Assembly: GCA_027214345.1 (NCBI GenBank)
Contig: JAPWHR010000013.1
Location: forward strand, 1-64,000
Reading direction: 5' to 3'
Source of the DNA: Comamonadaceae bacterium G21597-S1
GTDB taxonomy: Bacteria > Pseudomonadota > Gammaproteobacteria > Burkholderiales > Burkholderiaceae_C
DNA: 64,000 nt
How positions within the stretch are numbered: position 1 is the stretch's first letter; each line of letters begins with the position of its first letter. A model generated the notes under the pieces. That model saw only the letters and a list, made by a program, of their open reading frames with translations, did no database searches and was not told where the DNA came from. Shown here piece after piece: positions 16,104 through 24,561 of the stretch. The translations under genes were made by a program, and so were the position numbers.

Positions 16104-17063
16104 ATGCCTCCGTCATCCGCCCTGTCCTTCGCGCCGGACCTGGATCTGACGCGCGATGCGCTGGCCAGCAGCACGCTGAACCACGGCCTGATGGTGCTCG
16201 GCGAGCGCTGGACCATGGCCGTGATGATGGGGGCGTTCACCGGCGTCAACCGCTTCGACGACTGGCAGAACCGGCTCGGCATTCCGCGGCCCACGCTGGC
16301 CAACCGGCTCAAGACCCTGGTCGCGCTGGGCCTGATGCGCCAGCGCGTCTACCAGGAGCGCCCGCGTCGCATGGCCTACCACCTGACGGCGGAGGGCATG
16401 AAGCTCTACCCACATGTGCTGATGGTCTGGTTGTGGGAGCGGCGCTGGGGCAGCCGGCGCTCGCAACTGCCCGACACCCTGTTCCACAAGGCCTGCGGCC
16501 ATCGCTTCGTGCCGACCCTGACCTGCTCCGCCTGCGGGGACAAGGTCGGCATCAACGACCTGCAGCTCACGCTCAAGCCCAATGCGCGGCTGCTGGCGCA
16601 GTCGACCCGGGCCGGTCGGGCGGCACGGCTGGCCAGCCAGGGCGCGGCCAGCATGGGCCTGGGCCTGCGCGTGGACCGCTGGTCGCTGATGATCGTGACC
16701 GCCGTGGTGCTGGGTTGCCATTATTTCGACCAGCTGGTGCATGTGCTGGGCATCGCCAGCAGCGTGCTCGCACGCCGGCTCAGCGGCATGGTCGAAGCCG
16801 GCCTGCTGCTGGCGCAGCCCGACACCCACGATGCCCGGCGCACCGTCTACCGGCTCACGCCCGCGAGCCGCGACCTGTTCGGCTACCTGGTGTGTTTCTC
16901 CACCTGGGCCGCCCGCGAATACCTGCACCAGCCCAGCTCGATCCGGCCGGTGCACAAGACCTGCGGCCAGCCCTTCACGCCGCAGGTGGCCTGCAGCCAT
17001 TGCGGCGAAGCCGTCAAACCCTGGGATGTCGCCATGACGCCGCCCCCATCCGCACATCCCTGA
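16104..17063 (+). CDS. Double HxlR-type regulator with paired Cys motifs
   Basis: Transcription regulator of 319 residues made of two HxlR/MarR-like winged helix-turn-helix units in tandem (about 25-120 and 178-275). The first has HGLMVLGERWTMAVMM and RPTLANRLKTLVALGLM; the second has LRVDRWSLMIVTAVVLG and SSVLARRLSGMVEAGLL. Each is followed by the same short motif: H128-K-A-C131-G then C141-S-A-C144-G, and H284-K-T-C287-G then C297-S-H-C300-G, exactly 156 residues apart, which looks like a metal-binding (zinc-ribbon-like) tail. Ordinary HxlR proteins are one domain of about 110-150 residues acting as dimers. Encoded within the operon it probably controls. Metal binding is inferred. Confidence 0.82.
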   Translation: MPPSSALSFAPDLDLTRDALASSTLNHGLMVLGERWTMAVMMGAFTGVNRFDDWQNRLGIPRPTLANRLKTLVALGLMRQRVYQERPRRMAYHLTAEGMKLYPHVLMVWLWERRWGSRRSQLPDTLFHKACGHRFVPTLTCSACGDKVGINDLQLTLKPNARLLAQSTRAGRAARLASQGAASMGLGLRVDRWSLMIVTAVVLGCHYFDQLVHVLGIASSVLARRLSGMVEAGLLLAQPDTHDARRTVYRLTPASRDLFGYLVCFSTWAAREYLHQPSSIRPVHKTCGQPFTPQVACSHCGEAVKPWDVAMTPPPSAHP

Positions 17064-17078
17064 GCCAGGAGCATCACC

Positions 17079-18569
17079 ATGAGCACCGTCACCCACATTC
17101 GGACCCTGCACAGCGACATCGAGGCCGGCGACCACCCTTATCTGCAGGGTGCCTGGACCCCCTTGCTCGAAGAGGTCGACGCCACCGACCTGACGGTGTT
17201 GTCCGGCACCATCCCCACCGACATCGACGGGGTCTACCTGCGCAATACCCAGAATCCGGTCTACCGGTCGATCGGGCGTTACCACCCGTTTGACGGCGAC
17301 GGCATGATCCACATGCTGGCCTTGCGCAACGGCCGGGCGCACTACCGCAACCGCTTCGTGCAGACCAAGGGCCTGGGCGCCGAGATCGAAGCCAACCGGC
17401 GCCTGTGGGCCGGGCTGATGGAAGACCCCGCGCTGTCGACGCGACCGGGCTGGGGGGCCCACGGGTCGATCAAGGACGCGTCGAGCACCGACGTGGTCGT
17501 GCATGCGGGCAAGGCCCTGACCGCCTATTACCAGTGCGGCGAAGGGTACCGGCTCGATCCGATGACGCTGGAGCAGCTGGGTATTCCACCCTGGTCGCCG
17601 CTGGACGGCATCTCTGCCCACATGAAGGTCGACGAGGCCAACGGCGAGCTGCTGTTTTTCAACTATTCCAAGCACGCACCCTACATGCATTACGGCGTGG
17701 TCGACCGGCACGACAAGCTGGTGCATTACGTGCCGATCCCGTTGCCGGGCCCGCGTCTGCCGCACGACATGGCGTTCACCGAGCATTTCGCCATCCTCAA
17801 CGACTTTCCGCTGTTCTGGGATCCGGAACTGCTCAAGCAGGGCAAACACGTGGTGAAGTTCCACCCCGAGCTGCCGTCGCGTTTCGCCATCATCCCGCGC
17901 CGCGGCCAGGTGCAGGACATCCGCTGGTTCGAGGCTGCACCCACCTTCGTGCTGCATTGGCTCAACGCCTACGAACAGGGCGACGAGATCGTTCTCGACG
18001 GATATTTCGAGGAGGAACCCGAACCCAAGAACTTCGAGGGTGCGCCCAAGGGCTACGAGCGCATGATGTCCTACCTGGACCAGTACAAGATGAAGACCCG
18101 GCTGCATCGCTGGCGCTTCAACCTGAAGACCGGCAAGACGACCGAACAACGGCTGGACGATCGCACGCTGGAGTTCGGCATGTTCAACCAGCGGTACGCC
18201 GGCAAGCCCTACCGGTACGCCTACAGCGCGGTGCAGGTGCCGGGGTGGTTCCTTTTCCATGGCTACGTCAAGCACGACCTGCAGACCGGGGAGTCGTGGG
18301 AAGTGCGGCTGCCGGACGGGCAATTCGCCAGCGAGGCGCCGTTTGCGCCACGCATCGGCGCCAAGGACGAGGACGACGGCTACCTGGTGACTTTCGTCAC
18401 CAACGAAAACACCCAGGGCTCCGAGGCGCTGCTGATCGATTGCAAGCGTTTTGCCGACGGGCCGGTGTGCCGCATCGCGCTGCCGCACAAGCTGTGCAGC
18501 GGCACCCACTCCTGCTGGGCCCCCGGTGCGGACCTGCGCGACGGACTGCTCAGTGGAAAGCGGGCATGA
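17079..18569 (+). CDS. Carotenoid oxygenase family protein 4
   Basis: Fourth iron(II) double-bond-cleaving dioxygenase, 496 residues. Histidine ligands at about 181 (ISAHMKVDE), 229 (LPHDMAF), 293 (LHWLNAYEQG) and 477 (CSGTHSCW). It pairs with oxygenase 3 (same LRNTQNPV, FNYSKxAPYMH and GTHxCW features). A good AGGAG site precedes the ATG and it overlaps the next gene by ATGA. Two pairs of paralogues in one transcript suggest either cleavage at several positions of a long polyene or a set of related substrates. Confidence 0.93.
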   Translation: MSTVTHIRTLHSDIEAGDHPYLQGAWTPLLEEVDATDLTVLSGTIPTDIDGVYLRNTQNPVYRSIGRYHPFDGDGMIHMLALRNGRAHYRNRFVQTKGLGAEIEANRRLWAGLMEDPALSTRPGWGAHGSIKDASSTDVVVHAGKALTAYYQCGEGYRLDPMTLEQLGIPPWSPLDGISAHMKVDEANGELLFFNYSKHAPYMHYGVVDRHDKLVHYVPIPLPGPRLPHDMAFTEHFAILNDFPLFWDPELLKQGKHVVKFHPELPSRFAIIPRRGQVQDIRWFEAAPTFVLHWLNAYEQGDEIVLDGYFEEEPEPKNFEGAPKGYERMMSYLDQYKMKTRLHRWRFNLKTGKTTEQRLDDRTLEFGMFNQRYAGKPYRYAYSAVQVPGWFLFHGYVKHDLQTGESWEVRLPDGQFASEAPFAPRIGAKDEDDGYLVTFVTNENTQGSEALLIDCKRFADGPVCRIALPHKLCSGTHSCWAPGADLRDGLLSGKRA

Positions 18570-19522
18570 TCAAGACCACGCTGGTCGCCGCAGCCGCGGT
18601 GTTGTGGGTCGCCTGGGTGCTGGCCTTGCTCGTGTTTCGCCGCCACAGCGCGCTGCGCGTCGGCACGCCACGCGAGTTCGTGATGCCGGCAGCCGCAATG
18701 GCGATCGGCCTGTGGTGGTGGTTCAGCCGCGCCGACTGGCCCGGCAGCTACTTCCTGTCGCTCTACATGAAGGCCGCCGTGATCAACGGCGCGCTGCTGA
18801 CCCTGGTCTGGCTGATCAGCCTGGCCCGGCGCGACGCCGGCATCATGGACGTCGCTTATCCGATGGCGGCCGCCGTTCCGGTGCTGGTGCTGCTGGTGAT
18901 GCGCGGCAGCTGGTCGCCCCATGAAATCGTGGTCGCTGCCGTGGTCGGCCTGTGGTCGGCCCGCATGTCGCTGCATATCGGGCTGCGCAACGCCGGGCAC
19001 GGCGAGGACGCCCGGTATGCCGCCTGGCGCAAGCGCTTCGGCCGCCACTGGTGGTGGTGGAGTTTCTTCCAGGTATTTGCGATGCAGGGGGTGATGATCT
19101 GGTTGTGGTCGATCGGCCTGGTGGCTGCCGTGGCCGCCGGGGCCCGGCCGCTGGGCTGGCAACATGCGCTGGCGCTGCTGCTGTTCGCCGTCGGGTTCGG
19201 ATTCCAGGCCATCGCCGACCTGCAGCTCGAACGGTTCAAGCGCACGCGCACCGATCGCAGCCAGGTGCTCGATACCGGCGTATGGGCCTTGTCGCGCCAT
19301 CCGAACTACTTCGGCGAATCGGTCGTGTGGTGGAGTTTTGCGGCACTGGCCTTGGTGCATCCCTGGGGCTGGCTGGCGCTGGTCTGCCCGCTGTACGTGA
19401 CCTGGTTCATGAGTGCCGGCTCGGCCACCCCGATGCAGGAGCGTTACCTGCAGAAGTCCAAACCGGCCTATGCCGACTACATGCGCCGCGTGCCGGTCTT
19501 CTTTCCGTGGAGCCGGCCATGA
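18566..19522 (+). CDS. DUF1295/steroid 5-alpha-reductase-like membrane protein
   Basis: Integral membrane protein of 318 residues of the DUF1295 family, related to steroid 5-alpha reductases and isoprenylcysteine methyltransferases. Seven or so hydrophobic segments are visible (about 5-24, 38-58, 66-88, 96-112, 120-137, 175-200, 208-228, 262-285) and the family signature SRHPNYFGE near residue 247, followed by WWSFAALALVHPWGW and the C-terminal YADYMRRVPVFFPW. Relatives reduce enone or conjugated double bonds with NADPH; reducing an unsaturated ketone from polyene cleavage would fit. Overlaps oxygenase 4 and the SDR gene by 4 bases each. Confidence 0.85.
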   Translation: MIKTTLVAAAAVLWVAWVLALLVFRRHSALRVGTPREFVMPAAAMAIGLWWWFSRADWPGSYFLSLYMKAAVINGALLTLVWLISLARRDAGIMDVAYPMAAAVPVLVLLVMRGSWSPHEIVVAAVVGLWSARMSLHIGLRNAGHGEDARYAAWRKRFGRHWWWWSFFQVFAMQGVMIWLWSIGLVAAVAAGARPLGWQHALALLLFAVGFGFQAIADLQLERFKRTRTDRSQVLDTGVWALSRHPNYFGESVVWWSFAALALVHPWGWLALVCPLYVTWFMSAGSATPMQERYLQKSKPAYADYMRRVPVFFPWSRP

Positions 19523-20427
19523 CGGCACGCCCGCAGGACGACCTGCGCGGCCGCACGGCCATCGTCACCGGCGCCGGCAAGGGGCTGGGCCGGGCCTATG
19601 CGTTGCACCTGGCGCGCCTGGGCGCGCGGGTGCTGGTCAACAACCGACGCCACGCCGGCGAGTCGGATGCGGATACGTCGGCGCAGCAGACCGTCGAGGC
19701 GATCCGCGCGGCCGGCGGCACCGCCATGCCCGACTGGAGCGACGTCACCGACCCGGACAGCGGCGCGGCCATGGTGGAGCAGGCACGCCGGCATTTCGGC
19801 CGGCTGGACATCGTCGTCGCCAATGCCGGCGTCGACCGTGCCAGCCGGTTCGCCCGGCAGTCGATGGCGGATTTCCGCACCGTCTTCGACACCGGCTTCT
19901 TCGGCAACCTGCACCTGGTGCACGCGGCCTGGCCGCAGCTGATCGAACAGCGCTACGGACGCGTGGTGCTGACCACCTCCAGTGCCGGCCTGTACGGCAA
20001 CCTCGGCCAGGCGGCCTATTCGGCGGCCAAGGCCGCGGTCATCGGTCTGGTGCGCGCACTGGCCATCGAAGGCCGCAACCAGGGCGTGTACGTCAACGCG
20101 ATCGCACCGTACGGTTATTCGCAGATGACCGCGCCCTACATGGCACCCGGGATGGAGACCACCTTCGATCCGCAACGGGTCGCCCCCCTGGTGGCCTGGC
20201 TGGCCGGCGCCGGGTGCGACGTCAGCGGCGAGGTGCTGGTCTGCGGTGGCGGAGCATTGCGCCTGGCCGGCGTCGGCGAAACCGATGCGCTGGCGCTGCC
20301 GGGCGCCGACCTGTCCGCCACGATCAAGCAACTGCATGCGATGGCGCTGCACCCCCATGCCAGCGCAACGGACTCCTTCACCCGGCTGCTGGACGAACTA
20401 CCGACTGCGAAGAAGGACACACCATGA
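19519..20427 (+). CDS. SDR-family hydroxyacyl-CoA dehydrogenase-like protein
   Basis: Short-chain dehydrogenase/reductase, 302 residues, NAD(P)-dependent. Seen: TGAGKGLGRAYALHLA cofactor motif near residue 18, NAG at about 112, catalytic Ser in TTSSAGLYGN and the YSAAK pair near 172-176. The TGAGxGLGRxYAL and VNNRR features plus a C-terminal extension of about 50 residues resemble the dehydrogenase part of multifunctional beta-oxidation enzyme type 2, so a 3-hydroxyacyl-CoA is the likely substrate; no hydratase domain is attached. Overlaps the genes on both sides by ATGA. Confidence 0.88.
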   Translation: MTARPQDDLRGRTAIVTGAGKGLGRAYALHLARLGARVLVNNRRHAGESDADTSAQQTVEAIRAAGGTAMPDWSDVTDPDSGAAMVEQARRHFGRLDIVVANAGVDRASRFARQSMADFRTVFDTGFFGNLHLVHAAWPQLIEQRYGRVVLTTSSAGLYGNLGQAAYSAAKAAVIGLVRALAIEGRNQGVYVNAIAPYGYSQMTAPYMAPGMETTFDPQRVAPLVAWLAGAGCDVSGEVLVCGGGALRLAGVGETDALALPGADLSATIKQLHAMALHPHASATDSFTRLLDELPTAKKDTP

Positions 20428-21641
20428 CCCATGCCTACATCGCCGACGCGGTACGAACCCCGCGCGGACGCGGCAACGACAAGGGCAGCCTCAAGCCGCT
20501 CAAGCCGGCCGAGCTGCTGGCCCAGACCCTGCGTGCATTGGCCGAGCGCACGGCGCTGGACACGGCGCAGGTCAGCGACGCCGTGTTCGGCTGCGTTTCC
20601 CAGACCGGCGAACAGGGAGCGAGTGTCGGCACCGTGGCCTTGCCGCTGGCCGGATGGAACGATGCCGTGGGCGCGGTCACGATCAACCGGTATTGCGCCT
20701 CCGGCCTGTCGGCCACGCACTTCGCCGCGTTGCAGGCACTGCATGGCGACACCCTGGCCGTCGGGGGCGGCATCGAGATGATGTCGCGCGTGCCCATGGG
20801 CAGCGACCAGGGACCGCTGACCCATGACCGCGCACTGCAGGTGCAGGCCCAGCTGGTGCCGATCGGCATTGCCGCCGATGCCATCGCCACCCAGCGGAGT
20901 TATTCGCGCGCCAGGCTCGATGCCTATGCGGCGCAGTCGCAGCAACGCGCCGGCGCGGCAGCCGAACGCGGCATGCCGCGCTCGATGGTGGCCGTCACCG
21001 ACGCCGGCGGCAACACGCTGCTGGCGCGTGACGAGAACATCCGACCCGGCACCACCGAACAGACGCTGGCCGCGCTGCCGGCGGCATTCGCCGAATGGGG
21101 TGCCAAGGGCGGCGACCAGGGCTGGGACGCGCTGCTGTGCCGGCGCTACGGCCTGGCGGCCATCACGCACGTGCACCATGCCGGCAACTCGCCGGCAATG
21201 GCCGATGGCGCCGCCGCGGTGCTGGTCGGTTCGCGCGGCGCGCTCGAGCGCGCCGCGCTGGTGCCGCGCGCGCGCATCCTGGGTTTCGCCGATACCGGTT
21301 CGGATCGCACGCTGGCGCTCACCGGCACCGTGGACGCGGCGCGGCTCGCATTGCAGCGCGCCGGCCTGCGGCCCGGCGACATCGACCTGTTCGAGATCAA
21401 CGAGGGTTTCGCGGCCATGGCCCTGCACTTCATGGACGAGATGGCAGTGCCGCACGACCGGCTCAACGTGAACGGTGGCGCCATCGCGATCGGCCACGCC
21501 ATGGGCGCCACCGGTGCGGCCATGGTCGGCGTGATGCTCGATGCGCTGGAGGCGCGCGATGCGCGTTACGGCTGCCTGTCGATCTGCGGCGCGGCCGGGG
21601 TCGCCAGCGCGATGGTGGTGGAACGCATCCGTGGTTTCTGA
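20424..21641 (+). CDS. Thiolase (acetyl-CoA C-acyltransferase, FadA-like)
   Basis: Classical thiolase, 405 residues: 3-oxoacyl-CoA + CoA to acyl-CoA + acetyl-CoA. Seen: nucleophilic Cys in INRYCASGLSA (about residue 91), FEINEGFAAMALHF, active-site His in NGGAIAIGHAMGATG and the second Cys in SICGAAGVASAM; the GHAMG replaces the usual GHPxG. ATGA overlap with the SDR. It closes the fifteen-gene run; the next gene starts 124 bases on, after a possible new promoter. Confidence 0.92.
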   Translation: MTHAYIADAVRTPRGRGNDKGSLKPLKPAELLAQTLRALAERTALDTAQVSDAVFGCVSQTGEQGASVGTVALPLAGWNDAVGAVTINRYCASGLSATHFAALQALHGDTLAVGGGIEMMSRVPMGSDQGPLTHDRALQVQAQLVPIGIAADAIATQRSYSRARLDAYAAQSQQRAGAAAERGMPRSMVAVTDAGGNTLLARDENIRPGTTEQTLAALPAAFAEWGAKGGDQGWDALLCRRYGLAAITHVHHAGNSPAMADGAAAVLVGSRGALERAALVPRARILGFADTGSDRTLALTGTVDAARLALQRAGLRPGDIDLFEINEGFAAMALHFMDEMAVPHDRLNVNGGAIAIGHAMGATGAAMVGVMLDALEARDARYGCLSICGAAGVASAMVVERIRGF

Positions 21642-21673
21642 TCGGGATTTACCCTGAATCGTCGCCGTTTTTG

Positions 21674-21702
21674 CTTTCTTACATGAACGCACTACCTACA
21701 CT
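21674..21702 (+). promoter_or_regulatory. Possible promoter for the liv-type operon
   Basis: The 124-base gap before the permease gene is AT-richer than its surroundings and contains TTTCTT (21674-21679) and TACACT (21697-21702) 17 bases apart, a weak -35/-10 match. Read-through from the upstream cluster is also possible. Confidence 0.3.
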
Positions 21703-21765
21703 GTCGACCATGCTCCACCGACCGCGCACGATGTACGCCGATCTCCCCATTGCGGACCTCTCGCC

Positions 21766-22650
21766 ATGCATGCCGAACTGACGCAGGTGATCCAGCTCGC
21801 CATCAACGGCGCGGCCATCGGCGCGATCTACGCGCTGGTCGCGCTGGGCCTGGTGCTGACCTACAAAGCCACCGAGGTGCTGAACTTCGCCTATGGCGAC
21901 GTGCTGATGGCCTCGAGCTTCGTCGGCTGGGGTCTGATCGTCGGCCTGGGCTGGCCGTTCTGGCTCGCCGCACTAGGCACCGTGGTGCTGGCCGCCGCGC
22001 TGAGCTGGCTGATCGATGCGCGGGTGATGCGGCTGATCGTCGGCCAGCCCCAGTTCGCCGGCGTGATGCTGACGATCGCGATCGCGTTCATGCTGCGCGG
22101 CGCGGTCAGCATGGGTTTCGGCCCGGAATCGCGCAACTACCCCACGCCGTGGAGCGACGACAAGACCGTGTTCGGCGACATCGTCGTCGCCGACCTGAGC
22201 CTGGTCATCGTCGCGGCCGCGCTGCTGGTGACACTGGTGCTGTTCTGGTTCCTGCGCAAGACGCCGCTGGGCATCTCGATCCAGGCCGCGTCGCAGAACC
22301 AGCTGGCCGCTTATCTCAACGGCATTCGCGTCAAGCGCGTGACCTCGATGGTCTGGGCCATCGCGGGCGGCATCGCCGCATTGTGCGGCCTGCTGCTGGC
22401 GCCCACCGCGCTGGTCGACATCGGCCTGTGGATCGTCGTGCTCAAGGCGCTGGCGGCCGTGGTGCTGGGCGGCTTCGGCAGCATCCCCGGTGCCATCGTC
22501 GGCGGACTGCTGCTGGGCATGATCGAGCAGTTCGCCGGTGTCTATCTGCCCGACGGCTTCAAGGACGCGATGGCCTACATCGTGCTGATCGGCGTGCTCA
22601 TCGTATGGCCCCGCGGCCTGCTGGGCGAAGCCCACGGCCGGCGCGTCTGA
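21766..22650 (+). CDS. livH: LivH-type ABC transporter permease
   Basis: Inner-membrane permease of the branched-chain amino acid-type (HAAT) ABC importer, 294 residues with about eight hydrophobic helices. Seen: AINGAAIGAIYALVALGLVLTY and VLNFAYGDVLM at the N-terminus, both LivH hallmarks, and the coupling-helix region VVLGGFGSIPGAIVGGLLLG. HAAT systems in this order of bacteria carry many substrates besides amino acids, including aromatic acids and fatty acyl compounds. Followed after 16 bases by livM. Confidence 0.92.
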   Translation: MHAELTQVIQLAINGAAIGAIYALVALGLVLTYKATEVLNFAYGDVLMASSFVGWGLIVGLGWPFWLAALGTVVLAAALSWLIDARVMRLIVGQPQFAGVMLTIAIAFMLRGAVSMGFGPESRNYPTPWSDDKTVFGDIVVADLSLVIVAAALLVTLVLFWFLRKTPLGISIQAASQNQLAAYLNGIRVKRVTSMVWAIAGGIAALCGLLLAPTALVDIGLWIVVLKALAAVVLGGFGSIPGAIVGGLLLGMIEQFAGVYLPDGFKDAMAYIVLIGVLIVWPRGLLGEAHGRRV

Positions 22651-22666
22651 ACAGGCCGGGAGTCTC

Positions 22667-23743
22667 ATGCGTTTTCCCTACGACACCTCCTACCGCGACG
22701 GCCAGGCCCTGCTGCGCTACACGCCTGGCCGCGTCGCCTACGGCCTGCTGCTGCTGGCGCTGCTGGCGGCCCCGTGGCTGCTGCCCAACTACTACGTGGG
22801 CGAACTGACCTACCTGCTGATCATGTGCATCGCCAGCCTGGGCCTGATGGTGCTGGTGGGATATACCGGCCAGGTCTCGCTGGGGCATTCGGCCTTCATC
22901 GCCATCGGCGCCTATGCCCATGCCTGGTTCCTGTCGCAAGGCGTGCCGCTGTTCGCGTCGATGGCCCTGGCCGCCGGTGTCGCCGGCCTGGTCGGGCTGG
23001 TGATCGGTCTGCCCGCGATCCGGGTGTCCGGGCTGTACCTGGCGATGGTGACACTGGCGTTCGCGATCCTGTCCGAACACATCATCGGGCGCTGGAGCAG
23101 CGTCACCGGCGGCTACAACGGCCTGAACGTCGACAACCCGATGCTGCTGGGCTGGGACCTGTCGAAACTGCAACCCTTCTACTACCTGTGCCTGGCCGTG
23201 CTGATCATCGTGATGCTGGGGCTGGTCAACCTGTTGCGGGCCAAGACCGGCCGGGCCTTCCAGGGCGTGCGCGACTCGGAGGCCGCGGCGTACAGCCTGG
23301 GCATCTGGGTCGCCGGCTACAAGGTCCTGGCTTTCGTGATCTCGGCCATGGTGACCGGCCTCGGCGGCGCCCTGCTGGCACACCACGTGCGTTACCTGAC
23401 CCCGGAAGGATTCGGCCTCATCATGTCGCTGGAGCTTGTGCTGATGGTCACCATCGGCGGCCTGGGTTCGCTGCGCGGCGCCATCCTGGGCGCCATGCTG
23501 ATCAGCCTGCTGCCGACCTTCATCTCGCGCATCAAGCCACTGATGCCCGACCAGATCGCCAAGCAGTTCGGCCTGGAGACCTTCGTGTTCGGCCTGGTGC
23601 TGGCCCTTTTCGTGCTGTTCGAGCCCAAGGGCCTGAACGGGCGCTGGATCAAGTTCAGGACCTTCCTGCAGACCTTCCCGCTGTACCGCAAGGACATGTT
23701 CAAGCGCGGCAAGACCTACATGAAATCGGAGCGGTACAAATGA
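22667..23743 (+). CDS. livM: LivM-type ABC transporter permease
   Basis: Second permease of the HAAT importer, 358 residues, about nine membrane helices. Seen: GYTGQVSLGHSAFIAIGAY and GLPAIRVSGLYLAMVTLAFA, the conserved LivM loops, and VTIGGLGSLRGAILGAML coupling helix. C-terminal tail of about 35 charged residues is slightly longer than usual. A GGGAG site precedes the ATG. Its stop overlaps the ATG of a tiny reading frame that leads into livG. Confidence 0.92.
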   Translation: MRFPYDTSYRDGQALLRYTPGRVAYGLLLLALLAAPWLLPNYYVGELTYLLIMCIASLGLMVLVGYTGQVSLGHSAFIAIGAYAHAWFLSQGVPLFASMALAAGVAGLVGLVIGLPAIRVSGLYLAMVTLAFAILSEHIIGRWSSVTGGYNGLNVDNPMLLGWDLSKLQPFYYLCLAVLIIVMLGLVNLLRAKTGRAFQGVRDSEAAAYSLGIWVAGYKVLAFVISAMVTGLGGALLAHHVRYLTPEGFGLIMSLELVLMVTIGGLGSLRGAILGAMLISLLPTFISRIKPLMPDQIAKQFGLETFVFGLVLALFVLFEPKGLNGRWIKFRTFLQTFPLYRKDMFKRGKTYMKSERYK

Positions 23744-23799
23744 GCGCGCTGAAGGCATGGCAGGCGAACGGTCCCGCGGCATGGAGGGCAGTGTCGTGA
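23740..23799 (+). CDS. 19-codon leader frame coupling livM to livG
   Basis: ATG at 23740 overlaps the livM stop (ATGA); the frame encodes 19 residues beginning MSALKAWQANG and its TGA (23797-23799) overlaps a GTG (23796) that is the best start of livG. The chain of overlapping stop/start codons suggests translational coupling. Whether the peptide itself has any role is unknown; it may just be a by-product of start drift. Confidence 0.35.
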   Translation: MSALKAWQANGPAAWRAVS

Positions 23800-24554
23800 G
23801 TGTGTTCCAGGTACGCGACGTCTCGCTGCGTTTCGGTGGCGTGCAGGCCATCGGCAATGTCAGCTTCGACGTCGAGCAAGGCGAGGTGTTCGCCATCATC
23901 GGCCCCAACGGCGCGGGCAAGACCTCGATGCTCAACGTCATTACGCGCGTGTTCGACCCTAGCGCGGGCAGCGTGCGTTTCGAGGGCCACGACATCACGC
24001 AGCTGGCGCGCCACCAGGTGGTGCACCACGGCATCGGCCGCACCTTCCAGAACATCGAGCTGTTCGAGGGCGGCACCGTGCTCGACAACCTGTTGCTGGG
24101 CCGGCACCGGTTCTCGCACGGCAGCCTGCTGGCGCAGTGCCTGTGGACGCCGTCCGTGCGCCGCGCCGAGGCGCAGTCGCGCGCCCATGTCGAGGAGGTG
24201 ATCACGCTGCTGGACCTGATGCCATACCGCAACAGCCCGGTAGCCGGCCTGCCGTATGGCGTGCGCAAGGTGGTCGAACTGGCGCGCGCACTGGCGACCC
24301 AGCCGCGCCTGCTGCTGCTCGACGAACCCGCCTCCGGACTGAACCCGGAGGAAACCCGCGACCTGGCATTCTGGATCGACGACATCCAGAAGGACCTGGG
24401 CATCACCGTCATCATGGTCGAGCACGACATGTCGCTGGTGTCGGAGGCCGCCGACCGGGTGTTGTGCATGAACATGGGCGAGGTGCTGGCGCTGGGCACG
24501 CCCCAGGCCGTCCAGAACGACCCGGCGGTGATCGCCGCCTACCTGGGTGGATGA
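23796..24554 (+). CDS. livG: LivG-type ABC transporter ATPase
   Basis: ATP-binding subunit of the HAAT importer, 252 residues from GTG 23796. Seen: Walker [12 protein letters not shown]-loop in RTFQNIELFEGG, the Walker B LLLLDEPASGLNPEE and switch histidine in MVEHDMSLV. The signature region GLPYGVRKVVELARAL has the LivG-type variant rather than LSGGQ. Start 23796 has GGAGGG 7 bases upstream and a family-like N-terminus; alternatives are ATG 23781 and ATG 23757, both adding extra residues. Its stop is followed by the tandem-repeat array that separates it from livF. Confidence 0.9.
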   Translation: MSVFQVRDVSLRFGGVQAIGNVSFDVEQGEVFAIIGPNGAGKTSMLNVITRVFDPSAGSVRFEGHDITQLARHQVVHHGIGRTFQNIELFEGGTVLDNLLLGRHRFSHGSLLAQCLWTPSVRRAEAQSRAHVEEVITLLDLMPYRNSPVAGLPYGVRKVVELARALATQPRLLLLDEPASGLNPEETRDLAFWIDDIQKDLGITVIMVEHDMSLVSEAADRVLCMNMGEVLALGTPQAVQNDPAVIAAYLGG

Positions 24555-24561
24555 GGTGAGA

